This document shows, piece by piece, positions 15,853-23,179 of a stretch of 51,295 nucleotides of DNA. This DNA is from an uncultured Oscillospiraceae bacterium. Its GTDB lineage: Bacteria; Bacillota; Clostridia; Oscillospirales; Oscillospiraceae. Each line of letters begins with the position of its first letter. Within the stretch, counting starts at the first letter, position 1. The notes under the pieces are model-generated. The model did not search any database. It had not been told where the DNA came from and saw only the letters and a list, made by a program, of their open reading frames with translations. The translations under genes were made by a program, and so were the position numbers. The stretch lies in contig CAJUPU010000008.1 in assembly GCA_910588495.1 (NCBI GenBank), positions 44,935-96,229 on the forward strand, given 5' to 3'.

Positions 15853-15911
15853 AGGATCCCTCTCTTTCTCTAGGAAACACGGCGGGGATATCCCCGCCGC
15901 TGTCACGCTAT

Positions 15912-15938
15912 GAAGCGGCCGGGGCGCCCGGCCGCTTC
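15912..15938. terminator. hairpin between mreC and mutS
   Basis: GAAGCGGCCGGG and its exact complement form a 12-bp stem with a 3-base loop, 16 bp after the mreC stop. There is no T-run on the minus strand, so it may be a weak or factor-aided terminator. Confidence 0.5.
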
Positions 15939-15953
15939 TCCGCGCTTCACTTG

Positions 15954-16784
15954 CTACTCTTCATAATCGACGATCACGTACACATATTGGACGCCGTCGA
16001 TGTCCGCCGCGGGCTCCACCTGGGCGTAGCGGCTGACGCCGTCCTCCTCCACCTCCAGCGTGCGGATGGACCCCACCACCAGCCCCCGGGGGTACACCCC
16101 CCCCAGGCCGGAGGTGGTCACCTGGTCGCCGGTGACCAGCTTGGCCTGCTCGGACACGAAGGACAGCCGCAGCAGCCCCTGCTTCATCAGGGTGAAGTCC
16201 CCCTCCAGCACGGCGTCCTCGTCGGTGCGGGCCACCCGCCCGCCCAGCTCCAGGGTGGGGTCCAGGATGGTGGTCACCCGGGAGGAGTTGGGGCTGGCCT
16301 CGGTGACCACCCCGATCAGGTGGCCGTGCTGGTCGATCACGCAGTCACCGGCCTCCACCCCGCCGCCGGTCCCCCGGTCGATGGTGAAGTCGGACGTCCA
16401 GTTGGACGACGCCCGGCGGACCACCGCCGCGTCCCGGTACTGCAGCTCGGGCCGGGCCTCGTGGAGGCCCAGCAGGTCGCGCAGGCGCTCGTTCTCCCGC
16501 TGGGCGTCCTGCCCGGCGATGGCGTCCCGCTCCAGCTCCGCCACCCGGCGGCGCAGGGACTCGTTCTCCGCCGACAGCTCCTCATACCGGAAGGAGCGGT
16601 CGTACTGCTCCTGGGTCCAGCTGGCCACGGCGCTGGACGCCGCGCGGAAGGGGGTGGCCAGCACCTCCAGCGCGCTGGTCAGCGGGTCGAAGCCAAGGAT
16701 CTGGGCCCCCAGGGCCAGCACCGCCGCCAGCAGGGCGGCGGCGACCAGCAGCAGCCCGCCGTTGTTTTGGAAAAATCGCTTCAT
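15954..16784 (-). CDS. mreC: rod shape-determining protein MreC
   Basis: This 276-residue protein has a single N-terminal membrane anchor (GGLLLVAAALLAAVLALGAQIL), a coiled coil (about 70-110; ELSAENESLRRRVAELERD) and the beta-rich extracytoplasmic domain with IDRGTGGGVEAGDCVI, GHLIGVV and LGGVYPRGLVVGSI. It scaffolds the elongasome that guides lateral wall synthesis. Its ATG overlaps the maf stop (ATGA). mreB and mreD are not next to it, so the usual mreBCD cluster is broken here. Confidence 0.93.
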   Translation of the reverse strand: MKRFFQNNGGLLLVAAALLAAVLALGAQILGFDPLTSALEVLATPFRAASSAVASWTQEQYDRSFRYEELSAENESLRRRVAELERDAIAGQDAQRENERLRDLLGLHEARPELQYRDAAVVRRASSNWTSDFTIDRGTGGGVEAGDCVIDQHGHLIGVVTEASPNSSRVTTILDPTLELGGRVARTDEDAVLEGDFTLMKQGLLRLSFVSEQAKLVTGDQVTTSGLGGVYPRGLVVGSIRTLEVEEDGVSRYAQVEPAADIDGVQYVYVIVDYEE

Positions 16785-17377
16785 GCCTTCGTTTGCTCCT
16801 TGCCTTGCAGAAGATCGACGCCGCACCGGGCCAGGATCCGGCCCAGCCGGAACACCGGCAGGCCCACCACGTTGCAGTAGTCCCCCCGGATGCCGGACAC
16901 CAGCAGCGCCCCCAGCCCCTGGATGCCATAGGCCCCGGCCTTGTCCATGGGCTCGCCGGTGGCGATGTAGCCCCGGATCTCCCCGGGCTCCAGCGCGCGG
17001 AAGGTGACGGCGGTCTGCTCGTGCTCGGTGACCGCCCGCCCCTCCAGCAGGACGGTGACCCCGGTGTATACGTGGTGCTCCCGCCCGGACAGGGCGGACA
17101 GCATGGCGAAGGCCTCGTCCCCGCTCCGGGGCTTGCCCAGCACCGCCCCGTCCAGGGCCACCACCGTGTCGGCGGCGATGATGAGGTCCTTTGGCCCGGC
17201 CCCCTTGGCCGCCGCCCCGGCCTTGCGCAGGGACAGCTCCTCCACGATCTGGGCGGGGGACAGGCCCGCAGCCACCGTCTCGTCCACGTCCGGGGAGATG
17301 ATGTGGAACCGCTCTATGCCCATCTGCCCCAGCAGCTCCCGCCGCCGGGGGGAATTGGATGCCAATATGATGTTCAT
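16781..17377 (-). CDS. maf: Maf-like nucleoside triphosphate pyrophosphatase
   Basis: This 198-residue Maf/Ham1-superfamily protein removes pyrophosphate from non-canonical or modified nucleotides and is linked to septum formation. ASNSPRRRELL at the N-terminus, PDVDET, and AADTVVALDGAVLGKP are the signature motifs. The length is standard. GGAGGTATC precedes the ATG. It starts the maf-mreC unit, an association common in Firmicutes. Confidence 0.94.
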   Translation of the reverse strand: MNIILASNSPRRRELLGQMGIERFHIISPDVDETVAAGLSPAQIVEELSLRKAGAAAKGAGPKDLIIAADTVVALDGAVLGKPRSGDEAFAMLSALSGREHHVYTGVTVLLEGRAVTEHEQTAVTFRALEPGEIRGYIATGEPMDKAGAYGIQGLGALLVSGIRGDYCNVVGLPVFRLGRILARCGVDLLQGKEQTKA

Positions 17378-17395
17378 GATACCTCCGTGGTATTG

Positions 17396-17697
17396 CCGCG
17401 CTGCTCACGACGGCTCCGCGCTTCTGCTCCTGTCGCGCTTCGCCTGTTCGCAACGCGCGGTTTCCCTTCGGCTCGGGCAAGACCCGCCCCCGCTCCGCGG
17501 CGGCTGGGCTCCTGCCCTCGCTTCGGTCCATCCGCGCTGCTCACGACGGCTCCGCGCTTCTGCTCCTGTCACGCTTCGCCTGTTCGCAACGCGCGGTTTC
17601 TCTTCGTCTCGGACAAGCCCAGCCCCCGCTCCGCGGCGGCTGGGCTCTTGCCCTCGCTCCAGTCCATCCGCGCTGCTCACGACGGCTCCGCGCTTCT
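17396..17697 (-). repeat. tandem array of 136-bp GC-rich repeat, family A, inverted
   Basis: CCGCGCTGCTCACGACGG begins at 17396, 17532 and 17668, giving a 136-bp period with two diverged full units and a partial third. The sequence is the reverse complement of the family at 10261-10570. It fills the gap between maf and the U32 gene and ends 4 bp from the U32 stop codon. Confidence 0.88.
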
Positions 17698-17700
17698 TTG

Positions 17701-19782
17701 TTATTCCACATCCCGATAGTACAGCCCCCGGGTGAAGTTGTTGGGCACGTAGTTCCCCTTCCCCCGGTACGCCTCCAGCACCTGGACGCACTCCACCCCG
17801 TTCTCGGTGGTGAACAGCAGGCGGATGGCCCGCAGCCCCGCCTTTTTCCAGTCGGCGGCCTTGTCCGCCAGGAACACCTTGTTGGCGTTCAAGATCTCGT
17901 TGCGGCACCCCCAGGCCCGCTCCACCGGGAAGCGGACCCCCTTCCGGTCGGTGAGCAGGTTCACGTTGGAGCACACGCACTTCCCCGACTGGCCCTTGAC
18001 GGCGCAGTTCTCGGTGATCATCAGGGGCAGGCGGCCGTAGGCGATCATCTCCAGATCCACCGCCTTGTTCAGGTCCCGGATCTGGGCCAGCTTCAGCTCG
18101 AAGGAGGCGGTGAGGGACTGCAGGCCCAGCCGCTTGTACTCCTTGACGCCCTGGCTGTTGAACACCTGCAGGCCGAAATCCCCCCGGGGGACCAGGCCCA
18201 GCTCCCTGCACAGGGAGAGGTGGCCCAGGTTGCCCACGTAGGCGGCCGCCGCCCCCGCCTCCCGGCAGAGCTCCAGCTCCCGGCGCAGGGCGGGCAGCTC
18301 CCGGTCCAGGCAGATCCGGGGCAGGGCCGCCGCCACCGGAACGCCCCGCTCCACCGCGCCGCGCACCTGCTCGGGGTGGGCGGCGATCTCGTCGCAGGGC
18401 AGGACGATGAGGCCGGGCTTCGCCTTGACGAGTTCGAAGGTGAGCTGGCCCGCCCGGCGCAGGGAGACGTATACCTCCGGCGCCTCCCGGTAGTTCTCGT
18501 ACCGCGCCCCCGGCTTGAAGGGGCCGTGGCGGCGGGGAGGCAGGGCGGCGCGCTGGGCGGACAGGCCGTCCAGCACCTGCCGCCGCAGGGCGTTGAGAGA
18601 GGACAGGGGCACCGCCAGCCCGTCCTCCACCAGGCTGCGCACCTCCGTCACCCGGTAGGGGGTGCCCCCGGTCTTGGTCAGCTGGCCCTCCACGTCGGCC
18701 TGGGTGGTGGCCCGGCGGCGGGCCGGGTCGGGGACGTGGCCTGCGGCGGTGACCACCCGGCCGTCCCCGTCCTCCACCCCCACCTGGACCGGCTCGCCGG
18801 GGCGGATCATGGCGTAGAACTTCACCGGCACGCCGGGGCCCTCCCCCTTCTCATAGGCCGCCTTGGCCTGGGCGAACAGCTCCCGGGGCGGGGCGGCGTC
18901 CTCCCGGACGCCGAACATGTCCGGGCCCTTGCGCTCCATGAAGTAGCCGTCGGTGAAGCCCTGGCGGGAGAAGGCCAGCTCCAGCCGCCGCAGCTCCTCG
19001 GCGGTGGGCTCCCGCCCCTCCCGCAGGGCGTCGGCGTACACCTTGGTGACGGTGTAGACATACTCGGGCCGCTTCATGCGCCCCTCGATCTTGGCGCTGG
19101 CCACCCCCATCTCCCGAAGCTCCTTCAAATGGCCCGCCAGGGACATGTCCTTCAGGGACAAGGGGTGGCCGTCCGCCATGTCCCCCCAGCCGTAGGGCAG
19201 ACGGCAGGGCTGGGCGCACATGCCCCGGTTGCCGCTGCGCCCCCCGATCACCGAGGACATGAAGCACTGGCCCGACCAGCACATGCACAGCGCTCCGTGG
19301 ACGAACACCTCGATCTCGATGGGGGAGCGCTCACAGATATAGGCGATGTCCCGGCGGGACAGCTCCCGGCCCAGCACGGCCCGGGTCATGCCCAGGTCCG
19401 CCGCCGCCTTCACCCCGTCCAGGGAGTGGAGGGACATCTGGGTGGAGGCGTGGAGGGGCAGGTCGGGGGCGGCCTGGCGCAGGGCGCGGACCAGGCCCAT
19501 GTCCTGGACCAGCACCGCGTCCGCCCCCAGCTGGGACGCCTGGACGGCGCAGTCCACCGCCTGGGGCAGCTCCCGGTCGGCGCACAGGGTGTTCAGGGTG
19601 AGGTATACCTTCACCCCCCGCAGGCGGCAGTAGGACACCGCCGAGGCAAATTCGTCCCGAGTGAAATTTTTCGCGCCCCGGCGGGCGTTGAACTGCCCGA
19701 AGCCCAGGTAGACCGCGTCCGCTCCGGCGCATACCGCCGCGCGCAGCGCCTCCGGGCTGCCGGCGGGGGATAGTATCTCCAT
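17701..19782 (-). CDS. U32 family peptidase with DUF3656, RlhA-like
   Basis: This 693-residue protein has the U32 domain at the N-terminus (MEILSPAGSPEALRAAVCAGADAVYLG; GALCMCWSGQC; SGNRGMCAQPCR with the conserved Cys cluster) and a long C-terminal half typical of the DUF3656-containing members. Those members include RlhA, which hydroxylates 23S rRNA C2501 in E. coli; others are annotated collagenase-like. The rRNA modification role is inferred from family and architecture. ATG 19782 starts at the conserved motif; upstream codons come from a repeat. The ribosome site (GAGAGAAG) is weak. Confidence 0.9.
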   Translation of the reverse strand: MEILSPAGSPEALRAAVCAGADAVYLGFGQFNARRGAKNFTRDEFASAVSYCRLRGVKVYLTLNTLCADRELPQAVDCAVQASQLGADAVLVQDMGLVRALRQAAPDLPLHASTQMSLHSLDGVKAAADLGMTRAVLGRELSRRDIAYICERSPIEIEVFVHGALCMCWSGQCFMSSVIGGRSGNRGMCAQPCRLPYGWGDMADGHPLSLKDMSLAGHLKELREMGVASAKIEGRMKRPEYVYTVTKVYADALREGREPTAEELRRLELAFSRQGFTDGYFMERKGPDMFGVREDAAPPRELFAQAKAAYEKGEGPGVPVKFYAMIRPGEPVQVGVEDGDGRVVTAAGHVPDPARRRATTQADVEGQLTKTGGTPYRVTEVRSLVEDGLAVPLSSLNALRRQVLDGLSAQRAALPPRRHGPFKPGARYENYREAPEVYVSLRRAGQLTFELVKAKPGLIVLPCDEIAAHPEQVRGAVERGVPVAAALPRICLDRELPALRRELELCREAGAAAAYVGNLGHLSLCRELGLVPRGDFGLQVFNSQGVKEYKRLGLQSLTASFELKLAQIRDLNKAVDLEMIAYGRLPLMITENCAVKGQSGKCVCSNVNLLTDRKGVRFPVERAWGCRNEILNANKVFLADKAADWKKAGLRAIRLLFTTENGVECVQVLEAYRGKGNYVPNNFTRGLYYRDVE

Positions 19783-19830
19783 AGATATCTTCTCTCGTTT
19801 CTTGTGGATAGTGATCGTACTCGCGGCGTT

Positions 19831-19958
19831 ATCACGCTCCGATCGGCCGCGCGGCCGGGTCGCTTTCGCTCCGACTCGGGCTGGTCTCCGGCCCGCTTGG
19901 GCGGGCCTGCGCTCGCCCTCGCTCCGTTCCAAGCTCCCCTGCGCGGCTATCGTCGCGC
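19831..19958. repeat. GC-rich intergenic repeat, family B, copy 2
   Basis: It shares its 31-bp left end exactly with 8247 onward. On the minus strand it reads GGAGCTTGGAACGGAGCGAG, nearly identical to part of the insert in the glyS T-box leader. The right edge abuts the zapA stop codon, and the last zapA codons (CAGAAGCGGTGA) resemble the AAGAAGCG start of repeat units. Confidence 0.7.
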
Positions 19959-20273
19959 TCACCGCTTCTGCTGCAGCTTGAAGATCTCCCGCTTGGACTC
20001 GCTCAGCTCCGTCTTGAGCCTGGCGTTCTCCTCCATCAGGTCTTTGATCTGGCGGCGCAGGTCCACCGACGCCTCCTGCTCCTTGAAGCGCTCGTCGGCG
20101 ATGTTGATGGCGGTGAGCACGGCGCAGTCCATCTGGGACACCCCGCCGGGGCGGCCGGTCTCCTTCAGCTTCTCGTTCACATAGGCCGCCACCCGGTGGA
20201 CATAGTTCTCATCCTCGACGGCCAGCAGCGTGTATTTCAGCCCACCCACGGTCACGGTGACGCGGTTTTGCAT
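19959..20273 (-). CDS. zapA: cell division protein ZapA
   Basis: This 104-residue protein binds FtsZ and bundles protofilaments at the Z ring. The N-terminal fold (VTVTVGGLKYTLLAVEDENYVHRVAAYVNEKL) and the C-terminal coiled coil (about 60-103) match ZapA. ATG 20273 follows AGGAGGGGA; the upstream in-frame Met lacks such a site. It is followed by the U32 gene in the same direction, a neighbourhood common in clostridia. Confidence 0.9.
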   Translation of the reverse strand: MQNRVTVTVGGLKYTLLAVEDENYVHRVAAYVNEKLKETGRPGGVSQMDCAVLTAINIADERFKEQEASVDLRRQIKDLMEENARLKTELSESKREIFKLQQKR

Positions 20274-20463
20274 GGCGGTCCCCTCCTGCATAAAAAGTCA
20301 ACTTATATTATATCACAGCTTTTTGAAAAAGGGAATGAAAAAAGTATAAGAGTCTGCCGATTTTTCGGTTGGACCCGCCTTGATTTTTCCGCCCCGCAGT
20401 GGTATGCTGTTTCACAGCGCTCCCTATTGGAGCAAAAGCTGAGAAAAGGAGCTGTGCCGGATC

Positions 20464-20742
20464 ATGGACGACAAGCAGGCCCGCGCGGCGGCGCGGAAAA
20501 AAGCGCTCAAGGAGCTGCTGGAAGGCGTGGGTATGACCGCCCTCGGGGCGATCATGTGGATGCTGGGCGGAGATTTCACCTTTGTGGAAGGCGTGACCAC
20601 CCGGAACGAGGGGCGCAATCAGATGTACCTGATGGCTGCGGCCGCGGCGCTGATCGTCATTGGCGTGGTGTTTGCGGTGTTGGGGCTGGTGCACCTGGTG
20701 AAGCCGGACAAAAACGGCGGGGACGCCAAAGGGGGAGAATAA
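20464..20742 (+). CDS. small membrane protein, unknown
   Basis: This 92-residue protein has two hydrophobic segments (about 20-36 and 55-80) separated by a short loop, with charged ends (KKALKELLEGV; KPDKNGGDAKGGE). I do not recognise a family. AAAAGGAG lies 11 bp before the ATG. It stands alone between divergent zapA and the glyS T-box leader. Confidence 0.6.
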   Translation: MDDKQARAAARKKALKELLEGVGMTALGAIMWMLGGDFTFVEGVTTRNEGRNQMYLMAAAAALIVIGVVFAVLGLVHLVKPDKNGGDAKGGE

Positions 20743-20766
20743 GGCGTGATTTCCCCACGCCACCCC

Positions 20767-20795
20767 TTGACAGCCCCGTTTTTCTGTAATAGAAT
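20767..20795 (+). promoter_or_regulatory. promoter of the glyS leader
   Basis: TTGACA and TAGAAT are separated by 17 bp. The transcript would start near 20802, just before the T-box stem I. Confidence 0.8.
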
Positions 20796-20984
20796 GCAAA
20801 GAGCAAAGCGATGACGGAGAACAGTACCCCGCGCACGGGGCTTCAGAGAGGGGACGGACGGTGCGAGTCCCCCGAAGGCGCGGCGGGAAGGCCCTCCCGA
20901 GCCCGGGCAGGAAATGGCCCGGCGGCCCCCGCCGTTACCGGGCAAGAGCGCGCGCCCCCGGGCGCGAATTCAGGTGGGACCGCG

Positions 20985-21125
20985 GACAAGAAGAAGCGCG
21001 GAACAAGGGGCTGTGAGGGAGCTTGGACCGGAGCGAGGGCGAGCGCAGGGCCGCAGGGCGGCCCGCAGCCGGCCCGAGTCGAAGGGAAAGCGACCGAGCG
21101 TCCAGACCCTTGCGAAGCGTGACAA
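20985..21125 (+). repeat. 136-bp GC-rich repeat unit inserted in the T-box, flanked by GACAA
   Basis: GACAA occurs at 20985-20989 and again at 21121-21125, exactly 136 bp apart. In between are the family landmarks GAAGAAGCGCGGA, GGGAGCTTGGACCGGAGCGA, CCCGAGTCGAAGGGAAAGCG and GCGAAGCGTGACAA. The spacing equals the 136-bp period of the array at 17396. Deleting one GACAA plus the insert gives GCGGACAACTGTTCGC, a short self-paired hairpin expected for a T-box. Confidence 0.8.
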
Positions 21126-21130
21126 CTGTT

Positions 21131-21162
21131 CGCCCTGAGCCATAACGGCTCGGGGCGTTTTT
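21131..21162 (+). terminator. T-box terminator upstream of glyS
   Basis: An 11-bp stem (one T-G pair) with loop ATAAC is followed by five T. Its 5' arm is also the 3' arm of the antiterminator, which is the switch. Confidence 0.88.
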
Positions 21163-21201
21163 CGTTTTGAGCCGAAGATCATCAAAAAGGAGCGAGGCAT
21201 C

Positions 21202-22626
21202 TTGAAAAACAGCGAGAAGAGCATGGAAAAGATCGTGGCCCTGTGCAAGGCCCGGGGCTTCATCTTCGCCGGGAGCGAGATCTACGGCGGACTGGCCAAC
21301 ACCTGGGACTACGGTCCCCTGGGCGTGGAGCTGAAGAACAATGTGAAACGGGCCTGGTGGAAGAAGTTCGTCCAGGAGAACCCCTATAACGTGGGGCTGG
21401 ACGCCGCCATCCTCATGAACCCCCAGGTGTGGGTGGCCTCCGGCCACGTGGGCGGCTTTTCCGACCCCCTCATGGACTGCAAGGAGTGCCACGAGCGCTT
21501 CCGGGCCGACAAGGTGATCGAGGACTGGTGCCAGGAGAACGGCTTCGAGCTGGGCCACAGCGTGGACGCCATGAGCCAGGCCGAGATGAAGGCCTTCGTG
21601 GACGAGCACCAGATCGCCTGCCCCACCTGCGGCAAGTTCAACTGGACGGACATCCGGCAGTTCAACCTGATGTTCAAGACCTTCCAGGGAGTCACCGAGG
21701 ACGCCAAGAACACCGTCTACCTGCGGCCCGAGACCGCCCAGGGCATCTTCACCAACTTCGTCAACGTCCAGCGCACCACCAGGCGCAAGCTGCCCTTCGG
21801 CATCGGCCAGATCGGCAAGTCCTTCCGCAACGAGATCACCCCGGGCAACTTCATCTTCCGCACCCGGGAGTTCGAGCAGATGGAGTTGGAGTTCTTCTGC
21901 AAGCCGGGCACCGAGCTGGAGTGGTTCCAGTATTGGAAGAACTTCTGCCACCAGTGGCTGCTGGACCTGGGGGTCAAGGACGAGAACCTGCGCCTCCGGG
22001 ACCACGACCCCGAGGAGCTGTCCCACTACTCCAACGCCACCACCGACTTCGAGTTCGCCTTCCCCTTCACCGACTGGGGCGAGCTGTGGGGGGTTGCCAG
22101 CCGGACCAGCTTCGACCTCACCGCCCACCAGAACACCTCCGGCAAGGACCTGACCTACTTCGACCAGGAGAAGAACGAGCACTATATCCCCTACGTCATC
22201 GAGCCCTCCTTGGGCGTGGAGCGGATGCTGCTGGCCTTCCTGTGCAACGCCTACGACGAGGAGGTGGTGGACGCCGAGAAGAACGATGTCCGCACCGTGC
22301 TGCGCCTCCACCCCGCCCTGGCCCCCTTCAAGTGCGCGGTGCTGCCCCTGTCCAAGAAGCTGTCCGATAAGGCCCGGGAGATCCAGGCCGAGTTGTCCAA
22401 ATACTTTATGGTGGACTTCGACGACGCGGGCTCCATCGGTAAGCGCTACCGCCGCCAGGACGAGATCGGAACCCCCTACTGTGTCACCGTGGACTTTGCC
22501 ACCGTGGGGGACGACAAGACGGAGGCGGACCACGCCGTCACCATCCGGGACCGGGACACCATGGACCAGGTCCGGGTGCCCATCAGTGAGCTGAAGAGCT
22601 GGCTGGAGGAGAAGCTGGCCTATTGA
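21202..22626 (+). CDS. glyS: glycine--tRNA ligase, dimeric class II
   Basis: This 474-residue single-chain glycyl-tRNA synthetase is of the eukaryote/Firmicute-type alpha2 form. The class II motifs are ETAQGIF and RTREFEQMELEFF (motif 2 region) and EPSLGVERMLLAFL (motif 3). GSEIYGGLANTWDYGPLG at the N-terminus is diagnostic, and the C-terminal anticodon-binding domain contains KRYRRQDEIGTPYCVTVD. The TTG at 21202 is preferred for its AAAAAGGAG site and homology. Expression is controlled by the T-box upstream and ends at a strong terminator. Confidence 0.96.
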   Translation: MKNSEKSMEKIVALCKARGFIFAGSEIYGGLANTWDYGPLGVELKNNVKRAWWKKFVQENPYNVGLDAAILMNPQVWVASGHVGGFSDPLMDCKECHERFRADKVIEDWCQENGFELGHSVDAMSQAEMKAFVDEHQIACPTCGKFNWTDIRQFNLMFKTFQGVTEDAKNTVYLRPETAQGIFTNFVNVQRTTRRKLPFGIGQIGKSFRNEITPGNFIFRTREFEQMELEFFCKPGTELEWFQYWKNFCHQWLLDLGVKDENLRLRDHDPEELSHYSNATTDFEFAFPFTDWGELWGVASRTSFDLTAHQNTSGKDLTYFDQEKNEHYIPYVIEPSLGVERMLLAFLCNAYDEEVVDAEKNDVRTVLRLHPALAPFKCAVLPLSKKLSDKAREIQAELSKYFMVDFDDAGSIGKRYRRQDEIGTPYCVTVDFATVGDDKTEADHAVTIRDRDTMDQVRVPISELKSWLEEKLAY

Positions 22627-22635
22627 GCGCGAACG

Positions 22636-22673
22636 CTGGGAGGCCGCCCGCAGGCGGCCTCCCAGATTTTTTT
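22636..22673 (+). terminator. glyS terminator
   Basis: CTGGGAGGCCGCC pairs exactly with its complement across CGCA and is followed by ATTTTTTT. Confidence 0.92.
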
Positions 22674-22693
22674 CATTTTCCGCGAAAAAACTG

Positions 22694-22722
22694 TTGACAT
22701 TTCCGGGGGAATAGGGTACACT
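22694..22722 (+). promoter_or_regulatory. promoter of the tRNA cluster
   Basis: A perfect TTGACA and TACACT are separated by 17 bp, about 35 bp upstream of tRNA-Met. Confidence 0.8.
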
Positions 22723-22759
22723 ATCACTTGCCCCTGTCAGGGCGGCAATTACGACAAAT

Positions 22760-22836
22760 GGCGGCGTAGCTCAGTTGGCTAGAGCACTCGGTTCATACCC
22801 GAGTTGTCACCGGTTCGAATCCAGTCGCCGCTACCA
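22760..22836 (+). tRNA. tRNA-Met (CAT)
   Basis: This is a full 77-nt cloverleaf with encoded CCA: acceptor GGCGGCG/CGCCGCT (one G-T pair), D arm GCTCAGTTGGCTAGAGC, anticodon stem CTCGG-TTCATAC-CCGAG and T loop GTTCGAATC. The G1-U72 wobble and ordinary anticodon stem point to an elongator; an Ile2 tRNA modified at the CAT anticodon is a lesser alternative. Confidence 0.93.
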
Positions 22837-22837
22837 T

Positions 22838-22869
22838 CCCGAAGAAGCGGCGATGGCCGCTTCTTCGGG
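22838..22869 (+). other. hairpin between tRNA-Met and tRNA-Glu
   Basis: A perfect 14-bp stem (CCCGAAGAAGCGGC and complement) has loop GATG and begins 1 base after the tRNA. No T-run follows, so it may be a processing or pausing element. Confidence 0.6.
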
Positions 22870-22902
22870 CACCCGCTCTGACCCGCCCGCCTCGGGCACC
22901 AC

Positions 22903-22977
22903 GGCCCGGTGGTCAAGCGGCTAAGACACCGCCCTTTCACGGCGGTAACACGGGTTCGATTCCCGTCCGGGTCACCA
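22903..22977 (+). tRNA. tRNA-Glu (TTC)
   Basis: This is a 75-nt cloverleaf with CCA: acceptor GGCCCGG/CCGGGTC, anticodon stem CCGCC-CTTTCAC-GGCGG giving TTC, and T arm CGGGTTCGATTCCCG. Confidence 0.93.
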
Positions 22978-22982
22978 TATAT

Positions 22983-23058
22983 GGAGGCTTAGCTCAGCCG
23001 GTAGAGCGCTTGCTTCACACGCAAGAGGTCACAGATTCGAGTTCTGTAGTCTCCACCA
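22983..23058 (+). tRNA. tRNA-Val (CAC), target of island integration
   Basis: This is a 76-nt cloverleaf with CCA: acceptor GGAGGCT/AGTCTCC, anticodon stem CTTGC-TTCACAC-GCAAG giving CAC. Its last 46 bp recur exactly at 41270-41315, so it is the integration site and the left junction keeps the gene whole. Confidence 0.93.
23013..23058 (+). other. attachment site, left (attL) in tRNA-Val
   Basis: The 46 bp from the anticodon loop (CTTCACACGCAAGAGG) to the CCA end are identical to 41270-41315 in the same orientation. This is the normal footprint of tyrosine recombinase integration at a tRNA 3' end. Confidence 0.9.
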
Positions 23059-23060
23059 CA

Positions 23061-23094
23061 AAATCCCTAATTTCGCAAGAAATTAGGGATTTTT
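23061..23094 (+). terminator. terminator after tRNA-Val
   Basis: AAATCCCTAATTTC pairs exactly with its complement across GCAA and ends in a T run. A different hairpin of the same layout follows the distal att copy. Confidence 0.85.
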
Positions 23095-23144
23095 CATCAC
23101 TTTTGGTTTAGAATTAGTATGGGTCAAAATCTGAATTGGGGCAA

Positions 23145-23162
23145 GACCCAGACCGCGACCCA
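23145..23162 (+). repeat. paired GACCCA sites, left end of island
   Basis: GACCCA at 23145-23150 and 23157-23162 have a 12-bp period; an inverted copy (TGGGTC) lies at 23120-23125. The same paired arrangement and orientation occur near the right end. They are candidate integrase arm-binding sites. Confidence 0.5.
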
Positions 23163-23179
23163 AACGCCGAAAGGACACA

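Larger units (their letters stand above)
20802..21162 (+). promoter_or_regulatory. glycine T-box riboswitch with a repeat inserted in the antiterminator loop
   Basis: The leader senses uncharged tRNA-Gly. Stem I begins GCGATGACGGAG with the AGTA motif opposite a GGC specifier (20890-20892, assigned by the basal pairing CGGAG/CTCCCG). The T-box sequence is CAGGTGGGACCGCG (20971-20984). The antiterminator pairs TCAGG and GCG (20970-20974, 20982-20984) with CGCCCTGA (21131-21138), leaving a 146-nt loop. The competing terminator is CGCCCTGAGCC/GGCTCGGGGCG (21131-21157) followed by TTTTT. The loop holds a 136-bp repeat unit between two GACAA copies. Confidence 0.88.

Noticed and set aside
13156..15873. 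905-codon open frame on the plus strand
   Set aside because: It is antisense to mutS. High GC leaves the opposite strand open; the product is Gly/His/Val-rich with no family and no ribosome site.
22760..22836. Initiator tRNA-fMet
   Set aside because: The anticodon stem lacks the three consecutive G-C pairs next to the loop, and the acceptor end has G1-U72 rather than the C-A mismatch usual for initiators.
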